Part shown: piece after piece, positions 17,524-26,666 of the stretch
Layout of the letters: every line of letters begins with the position of its first letter
Position numbering within the stretch: position 1 is the stretch's first letter
Assembly (NCBI GenBank): GCA_019359695.1
Contig: JAHHGV010000044.1
Span: forward strand, 1-64,000
Length of the DNA: 64,000 bases
Source: Brasilonema angustatum HA4187-MV1
Lineage (GTDB): Bacteria > Cyanobacteriota > Cyanobacteriia > Cyanobacteriales > Nostocaceae
Reading direction: 5' to 3'
Position numbers and translations under genes: made by a program
Notes under the pieces: generated by a model
Databases searched by the model: none
What the model was told of the DNA's origin: nothing
The model's input: only the letters and a program-made list of their open reading frames with translations

Positions 17524-18282
17524 TTATACCTTGAACACGTATTTTTGATCAGGCGATCGCTCAATATCCGGTGGGTAACTTTTGCGCTTATCAGCATAGT
17601 ACTGGAGGCGATGATCTCCCTCAGAAGCACGATTGTAAGTCAGATAAAGCACTCGACGGGCATCTGTTGTCAAGTTTGGACGGGAACGATGAGGTGCGTA
17701 GGAGTCGAAGAACACAGCATCACCTGGTTTCGCGGGTATAGGAATGAATTCCATGTCTTGAATGTTTTCTTCTGTGAGCGGTTTCCAAAGTTCTCCAATC
17801 AAACCGCGTTGATGATGACCACCAGCTAACTCCAGACAGCCATTTTCTACCGTAGACTCATCAATGCTAATCAGAACTGTGATAAATAGACTAGCATAAT
17901 CATTCCATCCAGCCTGGGCATCCTGATGGGGCGTAAAGCCATTTCCACCCGGCATTTTGAAATTAATTTTTTCTTTAAATAGAACTGCTGGTTCGCCAAA
18001 GAGTTCTGATACTCGCTGTAGCATTTCTTCTCCATTTATCAGCTCATCAAAACCCTGATGGTAGGGACAGAAATTCTCGATGCGCGACAGCACCCGCTTC
18101 CCTGATTCAAGCAAGCTGTCCTCAAAATACATCATGTATTTCCCTGGAATTTCTGGCAACGACTGAACCTCATCTACCCAGGCTTTGATCTGTTCTATTT
18201 TTCCTCCATACATATCTCTAACAACTAAAAATCCCTGTTGCTTGAAGGTTTCTAGTTCGGCTTGAGAAAAGAATTTCAACAT
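17524..18282 (-). CDS. PhyH-family Fe(II)/2-oxoglutarate dioxygenase
   Basis: This 252-residue oxygenase has the facial triad H119-x-D121 (FTPHQDAQ) and H198 (DSYAPHRS), plus the 2-oxoglutarate-binding arginine in ARRVLYLTYNR near 210. The family hydroxylates many small molecules. PhnY, which hydroxylates AEP at C1, belongs to it. In this phosphonate context a phosphonate or lipid head group is a plausible substrate, but this is inferred from position only. It lies downstream of the second CDP-alcohol transferase, separated by 173 bp containing a hairpin repeat. Confidence 0.83.
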   Translation of the reverse strand: MLKFFSQAELETFKQQGFLVVRDMYGGKIEQIKAWVDEVQSLPEIPGKYMMYFEDSLLESGKRVLSRIENFCPYHQGFDELINGEEMLQRVSELFGEPAVLFKEKINFKMPGGNGFTPHQDAQAGWNDYASLFITVLISIDESTVENGCLELAGGHHQRGLIGELWKPLTEENIQDMEFIPIPAKPGDAVFFDSYAPHRSRPNLTTDARRVLYLTYNRASEGDHRLQYYADKRKSYPPDIERSPDQKYVFKV

Positions 18283-18286
18283 CTGT

Positions 18287-18330
18287 GGTCAATATCTGGT
18301 TATTGCACTTTGTGAGCGTCCGACTGACAA
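18287..18330. repeat. Degenerate duplicate of the CDP-alcohol transferase 3' end
   Basis: This 44-bp stretch (containing GTTATTGCACTTTGTGAGCG) repeats 18453-18496 (GTTATTGCGCTTTGTGAGTG), which includes the last codons of the transferase gene. The two copies flank the hairpin repeat at 18395-18434. Confidence 0.6.
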
Positions 18331-18394
18331 AGAAGCCGTCAGCAAAATATAAAAGAAACACCTTTTTCCCTTACACCCTTACACCCCCATACAC

Positions 18395-18434
18395 GCCAGA
18401 TACCTACGGAGGGAGACCCTCCTGCAGTACTGGC
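18395..18434. repeat. 40-bp hairpin repeat, copy 2
   Basis: Same unit as 2173-2212: GCCAGA, then GGAGGG and CCCTCC arms, ending CTGGC. It lies between the PhyH gene and the CDP-alcohol transferase, inside a short segment flanked by a duplicated gene end. Confidence 0.65.
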
Positions 18435-18455
18435 TCCCCTACACCCCTTTGTTGG

Positions 18456-19073
18456 TCAATTTCTCGTTATTGCGCTTTGTGAGTGTAGGAGTGAGCGGTA
18501 CTGCCAAAAGAACCATACTGCAAAGATTGGCGCACCGATAGTGGCTGTAATCAGCAACGGTACTAATCCATTGAGCAAAGTCACAATTGGAAACAAATAC
18601 AGTATGTCTTCCATATCGAAACCAGCGAAATTAGGTTGATGGGTTGCATCTGTACCGATTTGCTGTTCCATCTGGGTTCGCAAGTGGAAAATGTAAGCAA
18701 CACAAACGCCAGAGACTGTACCCATGAGTAAAGCCCAAGAACCAAGTTTGCTATTCATCAGACCATAGCCAATACCCACAAACAATACAATGTGGACGAT
18801 CGCGTCACTGGCAAGATCGTACTGGTGTCCCCATTTGCTACTTTTTGTGCTCAGCCGAGCCAATTCACCATCCGTGTGATCCAAAAAGTTAGATAACACG
18901 AACAACCAAGCCCCAATATTAACCCACTCAAGGCTACCAACTGCAAACGCTGCTGTTGCCAAAAGCCCAGTTACCAGCCTAACTGTCGTCAGATGATTGG
19001 GATGTATCCAACTGTTTTTCAAAGGTTTCACTAACCAGTAAGCAAGTTGAGCATCCCAAGATTTGTTGGTCAT
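18456..19073 (-). CDS. CDP-alcohol phosphatidyltransferase family protein (2)
   Basis: This 205-residue membrane enzyme has the full motif D65-x2-D68-G69-x2-A72-R73-x8-G82-x3-D86-x3-D90 (FLDHTDGELAR, GHQYDLASD). It is a close homologue of the protein at 12828-13502; PNHLTT and LVTGL/LLTGL are also shared. I start it at ATG 19073, 8 bp after hpnP ends; the frame is open upstream to 19148 within hpnP. Its place behind hpnI and hpnP raises the possibility that its acceptor is a hopanoid or another polar lipid. Confidence 0.85.
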   Translation of the reverse strand: MTNKSWDAQLAYWLVKPLKNSWIHPNHLTTVRLVTGLLATAAFAVGSLEWVNIGAWLFVLSNFLDHTDGELARLSTKSSKWGHQYDLASDAIVHIVLFVGIGYGLMNSKLGSWALLMGTVSGVCVAYIFHLRTQMEQQIGTDATHQPNFAGFDMEDILYLFPIVTLLNGLVPLLITATIGAPIFAVWFFWQYRSLLHSQSAITRN

Positions 19074-19081
19074 AGGTATGG

Positions 19082-20716
19082 TCAGGTGTGAACGGTCTTG
19101 CGTATTTTTTGGGAATAGAAAGAAGCTGATTCTTCCTTCTTGGCGCATTCGGTCGTAAACTTAATTAGATGGTGCCCGACCAATCCAACGTGAATCAGTT
19201 GCTCGATTTTACCAGCTTTCAATGCTGGTAGTGCCATGTTCCAAAAAGTTTTGCGATAGTTACCGAATAGACCTACTCGCAGCAGGAGATTGCTCATAAT
19301 TGTTAAACCTTTCTTAATATTTGCCCAAGAAGTACGAGCAGGGCTATTAGGAACGTCTATCCGGTTAGAGTAGGTATGCTCCATATTGTAGGCATACCGC
19401 TGATAAAGAAATTCCGGCTCATATGCGGTTGTCACACAGCGACGCCACATCTCAACAACCTGTTCATAAGGCATGAGAAATTCGATATTCGACTCGCGAC
19501 CTTCATCAAACACAAGTCGTCCTGCTTTTTCTAACCTACTCCACAATGCAGTTTTCGGTAATGCATGAAGTAGGTTTATTGTCAACATAGGAATTTGAGA
19601 CAGATTAATAAATTCCAGAATTTTGTCTGCGGTTTCTGGTGTATCTGTATCAAACCCGATGATGATTCCTGAGACAACTTCCATCCCATAACTATTGAGA
19701 ACTTTCACTGCCTCAAGAATCGGCATACTCAGGTTGTGAGTTTTGGAAATAGCTTGGAGGGCTTCCGTTTCTGGCGTTTCAATACCGCAGAAAACTGTAC
19801 AAAAATACGCTTCGCGCATCATTTCCAAAAGTTTGGGACTCTGCGCTAAATTCAATGTGGCTTCGCAGGCAAATTGAATCGGATAGCCATTGCGCTTTTG
19901 CCAGTCAATCAGGTGAGGAAGCAACTGCATGAGGGCACGGCGATTACCCACAAAGTTATCATCGACAAAATACACTGCCCCTGGGTTTCCGTATTGCAGC
20001 ATCGCATCTAGTTCAGCGAGAACTTGCTCTGGAGTTTTCAGACGGGGGTTGTTTCCATATAATGCAGGGATGTCACAAAACTCGCAGTGATAAGGGCAAC
20101 CACTGGAGAATTGAATATTGGCAAGGAAATATTGATCGAAATTCAGCAGGTGATAAGCCGGAATCGGAAATTCATTTAGGGGTAAGCGTTCTTTGGTTTC
20201 AAAGCGAATTTGCTTTTGGGGGCGATTGCTGTGCAAATCCAAATACTCAATCATTTGGTCAGTTGCATCTCCCAATTCACCCAGCTGTAAAATATCAAAC
20301 TCTGGGTAATATTCAGGACAACCAGACACCGAAGGACCACCCACAACAGTGATTTTACCTTCTCGGTGGGCAAGTTCATTAATTTGATTCATCTGTGGTC
20401 GCTGGATATGCATCCCACTCACAATCACCACATCAGCCCAGACAAAGTCAGCCCTGATTGCCGATCGCACATTTTCATCAATAAAGCGGACTTCCCACTC
20501 TTTTGGTAAATAAGATGCGACAACCAAAATCCCTTGTGGTGGCATAAAAGCCCGAACATTTCCTCTCAAGGGGTATGCATGATGAAAGGTTCCAAACGAG
20601 CGGCTGTACTTGGGAAAGATGCATAAGATGCGTTTATGATGGCGCGGAATGTAGGGAGTGTTCCGAGTCGTCTTTTGAGAAAGGGGTTTTTCTCGTGACA
20701 TTACCTCACCATTCAT
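19082..20716 (-). CDS. hpnP: Hopanoid C-2 methylase HpnP (B12-binding radical SAM)
   Basis: This 544-residue protein has an amino-terminal cobalamin-binding-like domain (FMPPQGILVVASYLP, WADVVIVSGMHIQRPQM, GGPSVSGCPEYYP) followed by a radical SAM core with C207-x3-C211-x2-C214 (SSGCPYHCEFCDIP). The whole sequence reads like HpnP, the methylase that makes 2-methylhopanoids. I start at ATG 20716, with GGAG ten bases upstream; a TTG at 20734 is the longest alternative. It lies 28 bp after hpnI. Confidence 0.93.
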   Translation of the reverse strand: MNGEVMSREKPLSQKTTRNTPYIPRHHKRILCIFPKYSRSFGTFHHAYPLRGNVRAFMPPQGILVVASYLPKEWEVRFIDENVRSAIRADFVWADVVIVSGMHIQRPQMNQINELAHREGKITVVGGPSVSGCPEYYPEFDILQLGELGDATDQMIEYLDLHSNRPQKQIRFETKERLPLNEFPIPAYHLLNFDQYFLANIQFSSGCPYHCEFCDIPALYGNNPRLKTPEQVLAELDAMLQYGNPGAVYFVDDNFVGNRRALMQLLPHLIDWQKRNGYPIQFACEATLNLAQSPKLLEMMREAYFCTVFCGIETPETEALQAISKTHNLSMPILEAVKVLNSYGMEVVSGIIIGFDTDTPETADKILEFINLSQIPMLTINLLHALPKTALWSRLEKAGRLVFDEGRESNIEFLMPYEQVVEMWRRCVTTAYEPEFLYQRYAYNMEHTYSNRIDVPNSPARTSWANIKKGLTIMSNLLLRVGLFGNYRKTFWNMALPALKAGKIEQLIHVGLVGHHLIKFTTECAKKEESASFYSQKIRKTVHT

Positions 20717-20744
20717 ACTGCATGCACTCCACAAATCTCAATCG

Positions 20745-21947
20745 CTAACTTGACAAGACTTTTGCAAAATCGTCTGTTATTTCCACTAGCTTACCGTCTT
20801 TTGTCTGCTTTAGTCGTCGCCCGCGCCATTCAATTGTGCTGCCGAATAAGCCACAACACCAGATGACAAAGGCTATAACGTCGCGTAGAGGAACAATCCA
20901 GAAAAAGTTTCGCACACAAGAGTCTTGAAGGTAGCTAACGCCAACAACCCAGCCCATGACTAATCGCATCACCCAAGTGGTAGCTAACACAGCACAACCG
21001 ATTGTTGATCCACCTGTAGCCATCAGCAGTAGTAAGCTTGTGACAGTACCATAAGTAAAAATCAGTCCCAGATAACCCCAAGGGCGAGAAACTCGTATAC
21101 AACGTGCCCAGCGAATTTGACGCTGGATAGAATCTGTTATAGTGCTAGATCCCAATACATGGTCAACCACATAATCGGAAAGTACAACCTTGTAGCCTGC
21201 TTGTGCGCTTAAGTAGCCAAGTTGAAAATCGTCTGCCAGATAATCGGCGATCGCCCGAAATCCCCCAATTTCATCTAGCACTTGTTTGCGGATGACAATT
21301 GTTGAACCAAAGGCAAACTTGATACCTTCTAGGGAATTGCTGACTAAGACACCAGGATGGAAATCAGTAGCAGTTCCAATAGCTTCTAAAATGGTTACCC
21401 ATCCTTTGGCTACAGAACGGTATAAACAAGTGACAACACCAACACTCTTGTCTTGTAGTGGCTGGATGACTCTTTGGAGATAGTCTATCCCAACTCGGAT
21501 ATCGCTATCAGCAATAATCAAGATTTCATGTTTAGCTTTGGTGACGGCGTTAGCCAAATTACTTACCTTGGGGTTAGTTCCAATGGTGTCTTCGCAGACG
21601 ACTAACTGAATATCTAATTCTGGAAAGTCGTGAATGATTTGCTTGACAACTGCTATCCCACAGTCTAGTGGATCGCGAACACTAAAGATAACTTGATAGT
21701 TGTCGTACTTCTGTTGGCAAAAAGAAACCAAGTTGTTGTATGTTTCGTCGTCCATACCACAAATGGGCTTGAGGATAGTAACGCTTGGGTGGAAATTAGC
21801 TTGCGCGGGTTGGGGATCAAGGAAAAAAGCGAACGCTGCATAAATTCCATAGCAGTAGAATAAGACAGCCGATATACACAGGATTAATAGTAAAAAATCA
21901 ATGAAATTCAGATTAGCAGAAGTTAGTAACACAGTAGAAGTATGCAT
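20745..21947 (-). CDS. hpnI: Hopanoid biosynthesis glycosyltransferase HpnI
   Basis: This 400-residue GT2-type membrane glycosyltransferase related to ceramide glucosyltransferase has an amino-terminal helix, TILKPICGMD, a DSD metal site (IIADSDIRVG), LADDFQLG, the product-binding QIRWARC, and two or three carboxy-terminal helices. HpnI adds N-acetylglucosamine to bacteriohopanetetrol on the way to the cyclitol ether. HpnK and HpnJ, which complete that route, are not in this window. It heads the hpnI-hpnP-CDP-alcohol transferase run. Confidence 0.87.
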   Translation of the reverse strand: MHTSTVLLTSANLNFIDFLLLILCISAVLFYCYGIYAAFAFFLDPQPAQANFHPSVTILKPICGMDDETYNNLVSFCQQKYDNYQVIFSVRDPLDCGIAVVKQIIHDFPELDIQLVVCEDTIGTNPKVSNLANAVTKAKHEILIIADSDIRVGIDYLQRVIQPLQDKSVGVVTCLYRSVAKGWVTILEAIGTATDFHPGVLVSNSLEGIKFAFGSTIVIRKQVLDEIGGFRAIADYLADDFQLGYLSAQAGYKVVLSDYVVDHVLGSSTITDSIQRQIRWARCIRVSRPWGYLGLIFTYGTVTSLLLLMATGGSTIGCAVLATTWVMRLVMGWVVGVSYLQDSCVRNFFWIVPLRDVIAFVIWCCGLFGSTIEWRGRRLKQTKDGKLVEITDDFAKVLSS

Positions 21948-22139
21948 TGACTGTCTGAGTGCGCGACCAATATGCGCATTTTCGTATAGGACTTGGATTT
22001 AGTTTATGACCTTAAAATGTAAAATATATGACTTTATTATGACAAAATTACGACTTTTGGGTGATGAAATAAAATTTTTTGTATATAAAATATCTTTGTT
22101 TTTAGGAGCGCAAACTGAATTGGTTTGTCATCTACCGTC

Positions 22140-23765
22140 ATGAATTTGATTTACTTTGTGTTGCGTTCTTCTTGGGGAATGGTGGCGATCGCAATTGTCA
22201 CCGGGTTTATCAGCGGCGGTAGCAGTGCTGGTTTGATAGCCTTGATCAGCACAGCAGCAAGTCGCACCGCCAGTCAGCCCCTGACAACTATCGCTTGGGG
22301 TTTTGCGGGGCTTGCTTTAGTGACACTTGTGACTAGTATCGTTTCACAGGTGATGCTGATTCGCCTGTCTCAAAGTGCTGTCTTGCAATTAAGAATGCGC
22401 TTGAGTCGCCAAGTTCTGTCCACACAGTTAAGTCATTTAGAACAGCTTGGGAACTCACGAGTCTTGGCGACTCTGACAGAAGATGTCCAAGCAGTTGCTG
22501 ATGCTGTGTATCAGATACCGTTTCTGTGTATTAATTTAGCAATCGTCTTGGGTTGCGTGACGTATATAACTTGGCTATCGTGGTTAGTTCTTTTGATGGT
22601 TTGTGGTCTTTCGGTAGTGGCGATCGCCAGTTGTCAATGGCTATTAAACAGAGGAGAGAAATTGCTCGCCCTAGCGCGTGAAGATGAAGACCAATTATTT
22701 AAGCATTTGGGTGTCATCAGCCAAGGTGTCAAGGAACTCAAGCTGCATTACAAGCGACGTCAAGTCTTTCTAGAAAAACAACTGCAAGCAACCGCTACCA
22801 AGTTCCGTCATCACAACGTTCACGGCTTGACCCTTTTCGCGACAACTTCCAGTTGGGGTCAACTCGTATTCTTTTTTGCACTCGGTTTTGTACTGTTCGC
22901 CCTGCCTCATTTCCTCACCATCAACCCCCAAACTCTTTCTGGCTACATCTTGACCTTCACATACTTGATGTTGCCAATGGACAATATTATCAGTAAACTG
23001 CCTGTGTTAAGCAAAGCCAGCATTGCTTTGCAAAAAATAGAATCGCTGGGGTTATCTCTGGCAAGTCGGGCTGAAATATCAACAGTTCCATCTGCCATAA
23101 ACACCACTTGGCAGCGCTTACAACTTGTAGGTGTGACTCATACTTACCATACAGATATACAAGATAGTAACTTTAGTTTTGGCCCAGTGGATTTAACATT
23201 TTCTCCGCAAGAACTAGTGTTTATTGTTGGGGGAAATGGTAGCGGTAAATCAACTCTAGCCAAACTCATTACAGGACTCTACATTCCCGAAGCTGGAGAA
23301 ATTTTGTTTGATGGAGAATTAATTACCGAACAAAATCGAGAGTGGTATCGTCAACACTTTTCTGTGGTTTTCTCTGACTTCTATTTATTTGAAGAACTTT
23401 TGGGATTAGATAATATTGACTTAGATACTCAAGCTCAAGAATACCTGAAGCTACTTCAACTTGACCACAAAGTCAAAATTGAAAACGGCAAACTTTCTAC
23501 TACTAATCTATCACAAGGACAACGTAAACGATTAGCTTTGCTGACAGCATATTTAGAAGATAGACCGATTTATCTATTTGATGAATGGGCTGCTGACCAA
23601 GATCCAGTGTTTAAAGAAATTTTCTACACTCAACTTTTACCAAAACTGAGATATCAAGGCAAAACTGTACTGGCGATTACCCACGATGACCGCTATTTTC
23701 ATGTAGCCGACCGGATTATCAAACTGGATTATGGGAAAGTAGAGTTTGATCAAATGGAGAATTGA
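22140..23765 (+). CDS. Cyclic-peptide-exporter-type ABC transporter (fused permease-ATPase)
   Basis: This 541-residue half-size exporter has about six membrane helices in residues 1-300 and one ATPase domain: Walker A GGNGSGKST, signature LSQGQRKRLALL, and Walker B IYLFDEWAADQDP with a Trp after the catalytic Glu. It fits the SyrD/PvdE-like cyclic peptide export family. It diverges from hpnI across about 190 bp. No peptide synthetase is nearby, so its cargo might be a lipid or product of the adjacent cluster; this is a guess from position. ATG 22140 is chosen over TTG 22125. Confidence 0.82.
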   Translation: MNLIYFVLRSSWGMVAIAIVTGFISGGSSAGLIALISTAASRTASQPLTTIAWGFAGLALVTLVTSIVSQVMLIRLSQSAVLQLRMRLSRQVLSTQLSHLEQLGNSRVLATLTEDVQAVADAVYQIPFLCINLAIVLGCVTYITWLSWLVLLMVCGLSVVAIASCQWLLNRGEKLLALAREDEDQLFKHLGVISQGVKELKLHYKRRQVFLEKQLQATATKFRHHNVHGLTLFATTSSWGQLVFFFALGFVLFALPHFLTINPQTLSGYILTFTYLMLPMDNIISKLPVLSKASIALQKIESLGLSLASRAEISTVPSAINTTWQRLQLVGVTHTYHTDIQDSNFSFGPVDLTFSPQELVFIVGGNGSGKSTLAKLITGLYIPEAGEILFDGELITEQNREWYRQHFSVVFSDFYLFEELLGLDNIDLDTQAQEYLKLLQLDHKVKIENGKLSTTNLSQGQRKRLALLTAYLEDRPIYLFDEWAADQDPVFKEIFYTQLLPKLRYQGKTVLAITHDDRYFHVADRIIKLDYGKVEFDQMEN

Positions 23766-23980
23766 ATATTATTAACTCATCCCCCGCCTTATATCCCGAC
23801 GCTAAACGGAGTACCGTTATAGCGCGGGGCTTACGGCGAAGAAGCTAAAAATAAGCTGTGACGCTGCACTAGTGCTTGACCAAAGAAACTTTGCTGGGTG
23901 AAAAATTTTGGAATGCTTACTCTTAAAGAGTTTTACAAAAAATATACCTAGCAAAGTTAGCTTGGTGGACTACTAGTCTG

Positions 23981-26263
23981 TTAAGCGTGAACGTCGAAGC
24001 GATCAAGCATCATCACTTTGTTCCAGACCGCGGCGAAGTCCTTGACCATACGCTCGTGACCGTCATCAGCGCCATAGACTTCAGTAATTTGACGAAGCTC
24101 CGCGTTCGAGCCGAAGATGAGATCGCAACGTGTTGCGGTGAACTTCGTTTCGCCCGTTTTGCGATCGCAGATGTTAAAAAGCATCTCGCGATTGTCTATC
24201 GGCTTCCACTCATAGTCCATACTGGTCAGGACACGGAAAAAGTCATTGGTCAAAACACCGGGTCGATCAGTGAAGCTACCGTGCTTTGAATAGTCCCAAT
24301 TCTGATCGAGGGCGCGAAGTCCGCCGACCAGAACCGTCCACTCAGGCGCAGTCAGCGTCAGGAGCTGTGCCCGATCGAGGAAGAGCCGCTCCGGTTTCAC
24401 TTTATAGCCGACCGCCTCATTGTGATAATTTCTGAAACCGTCCGAAACTGGCTTCAGCCATTCAAACATTTCAACATCTGTCAGTTCCTGAGTCGTATCC
24501 ATCCGACCCGGAGTAAACGGGACGGTAACAGAAACCCCAGCGTCTTGCGCGGCCTTCTCGACCGCAGCACAGCCACCGAGGACGATCAGATCCGCGAGCG
24601 AGATTTTTTTGCTGCCCGACTGAGCACCGTTAAAGTCCGCCTGAATTCGCTCAAGGGTCGATAGGACCTCGCCGAGCTCCTGCGGGCGGTTAATTTCCCA
24701 GTTTTTCTGGGGATTGAGGCGAACGCGCGCCCCGTTTGCGCCGCCGCGCTTGTCGGAATGGCGGTGGATCGATGCTGATGCCCAAGCGGCTGACACAAGC
24801 GCCGAAACAGAGATCCCACTCGCTAAAATCTTATCCTTGAGAGAATTGATATCGGCGACATCAACCACCTCGTGATCCAGTGCCGGAATTGGATCTTGCC
24901 AGATCAGATCTTCCTCTGGGATTTCCGGACCAATATAGCGCGTTTTCGGCCCCATGTCTCGATGGATCAGCTTATACCAGGCGCGCGCGAACGCATCGCT
25001 GAAGTAATCGAAGTCATCCAAGAAGTGCTGACAGATCTCGTGATAGATCGGATCGACCTTCAACGCAATGTCCGAAGTCATCATCATCAACGGGTGCTCG
25101 ACGCCCGGTTGATGGGCATCCGGTGTCTTTGGCGCATCAGGATTGCTCGGCTTCCACTGAATGGCATCTGTTGGACTCTTTGTCTGTTCCCAGTCGTACT
25201 TAAAAAGATTGGTGAGGTAACTGTTGTCCCACTGGGTTGGGTTTGGAGTCCATGATCCTTCGATCCCGTTTGTCATCGTATATTGGGCAAACCCAGTGCC
25301 TTCAGGGTTCTGCCACCCCAAGCCCATAGCCTGAATCGGCGCAGCTTCCGGCGCTGGACCGATCTTGTCCGGCGAGACCATGCCGTGACTTTTGCCAAAG
25401 GCATGACCACCTGCAATGAGCGCGACAGTTTCTTCGTCATTCATGCCCATACGCGCAAACGTCTCGCGAATGTCTCGCGCTGAGCCATGGGGGTCGCCTT
25501 CGGCGTTGGGACCTTCTGGATTGACGTAAATTAGCGCCTGGTGCGAAGCTGCTAGCGGGTTCTCAAGGTCGTAGTATTCCTCGTTCGGCTTCCCAACCCA
25601 CCGAATCGTGCGAGTGACCATCTCGTCAGGATGACCAGGGTATTCCTTGATATCGTCAACCGGATCGCCGTTCCAGAACTCCGGCCCCCAGTATGTCGCG
25701 CGATCTGCCTCCCAGGCATCAATGCGACCGCCACCAAAACCGAAGGTCTTAAACCCCATGATTTCGAGTGCGCAGTTGCCAGTCAGAGTCATCAGATCGG
25801 CCCAGCTTAGTGCCGCGCCATATTTCTGCTTGATTGGCCAGAGCAGCCGTCGTGATTTATCTGTGTTCCCATTGTCCCACCACGAATTGATGGGTGCGAA
25901 GCGTTGCATGCCCTGAGACGCTCCGCCACGACCATCTGCGATCCGGTAGGTGCCTGCGGCGTGCCACGCCATGCGAATCATCTGAGGCCCATAATTACCA
26001 TAGTCGGCTGGCCACCAGTCTTTTGAATCCGTCAGCAGCGCTTTGATATCGCTCTTCAACTGTTCAAAATCAATCTTCTCGAAAGCGCCCTTGTAATCAA
26101 AATCTCGCAGCGGGTTTGCCTGGGGCAAATTTTGGTGAAGTAGCTCGACCTGAAGTCGGTTCGGCCACCAATCATCAGTTTGCGGCTTGGAACCGAGCGC
26201 GCCGCCAATCCGGGTTCCACGGAAGGGACATTGTGCAGGAGTGGTAGGAGGGTTGTTATTCAT
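23981..26263 (-). CDS. katG: Catalase-peroxidase KatG
   Basis: This 760-residue bifunctional haem enzyme breaks down hydrogen peroxide. Both tandem peroxidase domains are present. The distal Arg-Trp-His ([11 protein letters not shown]), the proximal His ([12 protein letters not shown]) and the Trp-Tyr-Met crosslink partners ([19 protein letters not shown]) can be seen. Its DNA is visibly more GC-rich, with GCG/CGC-ending codons, than the genes around it, which suggests horizontal acquisition. A 12-bp direct repeat (AGAGGTCTATTT at 26281 and 26299) sits just upstream and may be part of the regulatory region. Confidence 0.95.
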   Translation of the reverse strand: MNNNPPTTPAQCPFRGTRIGGALGSKPQTDDWWPNRLQVELLHQNLPQANPLRDFDYKGAFEKIDFEQLKSDIKALLTDSKDWWPADYGNYGPQMIRMAWHAAGTYRIADGRGGASQGMQRFAPINSWWDNGNTDKSRRLLWPIKQKYGAALSWADLMTLTGNCALEIMGFKTFGFGGGRIDAWEADRATYWGPEFWNGDPVDDIKEYPGHPDEMVTRTIRWVGKPNEEYYDLENPLAASHQALIYVNPEGPNAEGDPHGSARDIRETFARMGMNDEETVALIAGGHAFGKSHGMVSPDKIGPAPEAAPIQAMGLGWQNPEGTGFAQYTMTNGIEGSWTPNPTQWDNSYLTNLFKYDWEQTKSPTDAIQWKPSNPDAPKTPDAHQPGVEHPLMMMTSDIALKVDPIYHEICQHFLDDFDYFSDAFARAWYKLIHRDMGPKTRYIGPEIPEEDLIWQDPIPALDHEVVDVADINSLKDKILASGISVSALVSAAWASASIHRHSDKRGGANGARVRLNPQKNWEINRPQELGEVLSTLERIQADFNGAQSGSKKISLADLIVLGGCAAVEKAAQDAGVSVTVPFTPGRMDTTQELTDVEMFEWLKPVSDGFRNYHNEAVGYKVKPERLFLDRAQLLTLTAPEWTVLVGGLRALDQNWDYSKHGSFTDRPGVLTNDFFRVLTSMDYEWKPIDNREMLFNICDRKTGETKFTATRCDLIFGSNAELRQITEVYGADDGHERMVKDFAAVWNKVMMLDRFDVHA

Positions 26264-26399
26264 AAAGTCCAGTCCCTTCTAGAGGTCTATTTTTGTCCAG
26301 AGGTCTATTTGCCTAGCTTGCTTACTTTTTTTACTGCTTCGCTCAACATCTAGGTTATCATCATTTTATCCCTTACACCCCCACATCCTTACCTGACAA

Positions 26400-26593
26400 G
26401 TGTAGGTTTTTTACACTTAGATCTGGAATGGGGTGAAACCGGGTAGACACGGGGGGAAAGAGGACAAGGAAAAAACATAATTTCTATGTATATATACTGT
26501 TTTTTCATCATCTGGGCGTAAAAAAACTTCCTTGTCTACTTTCCTTGCTTGTCCTCCAAGTCTTGCCAACACCCAAAAGTAAAAAACCTACAC
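26400..26593. mobile_element. MITE-like element with 15-bp terminal inverted repeats
   Basis: GTGTAGGTTTTTTAC at 26400-26414 is the exact reverse complement of 26579-26593. The 194-bp unit has no coding capacity and lies in the roughly 400-bp gap between katG and the methyltransferase; the remainder of that gap holds GC-rich repeat text and no gene. I cannot identify a partner transposase. Confidence 0.5.
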
Positions 26594-26666
26594 CTGTGAG
26601 CACAACCTTACAACGCCCGAAGGGCACTGGCTCCCCTTACACCCCTATCCCCCAACACCCCTCATC

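Noticed and set aside
19082-20716. HpnJ (radical SAM cyclitol ether synthase) as the identity of the B12-radical SAM protein
   Set aside because: The text around SGMHIQRPQMN, GGPSVSGCPEYYP and CDIPALYG matches the C-2 methylase HpnP rather than HpnJ.
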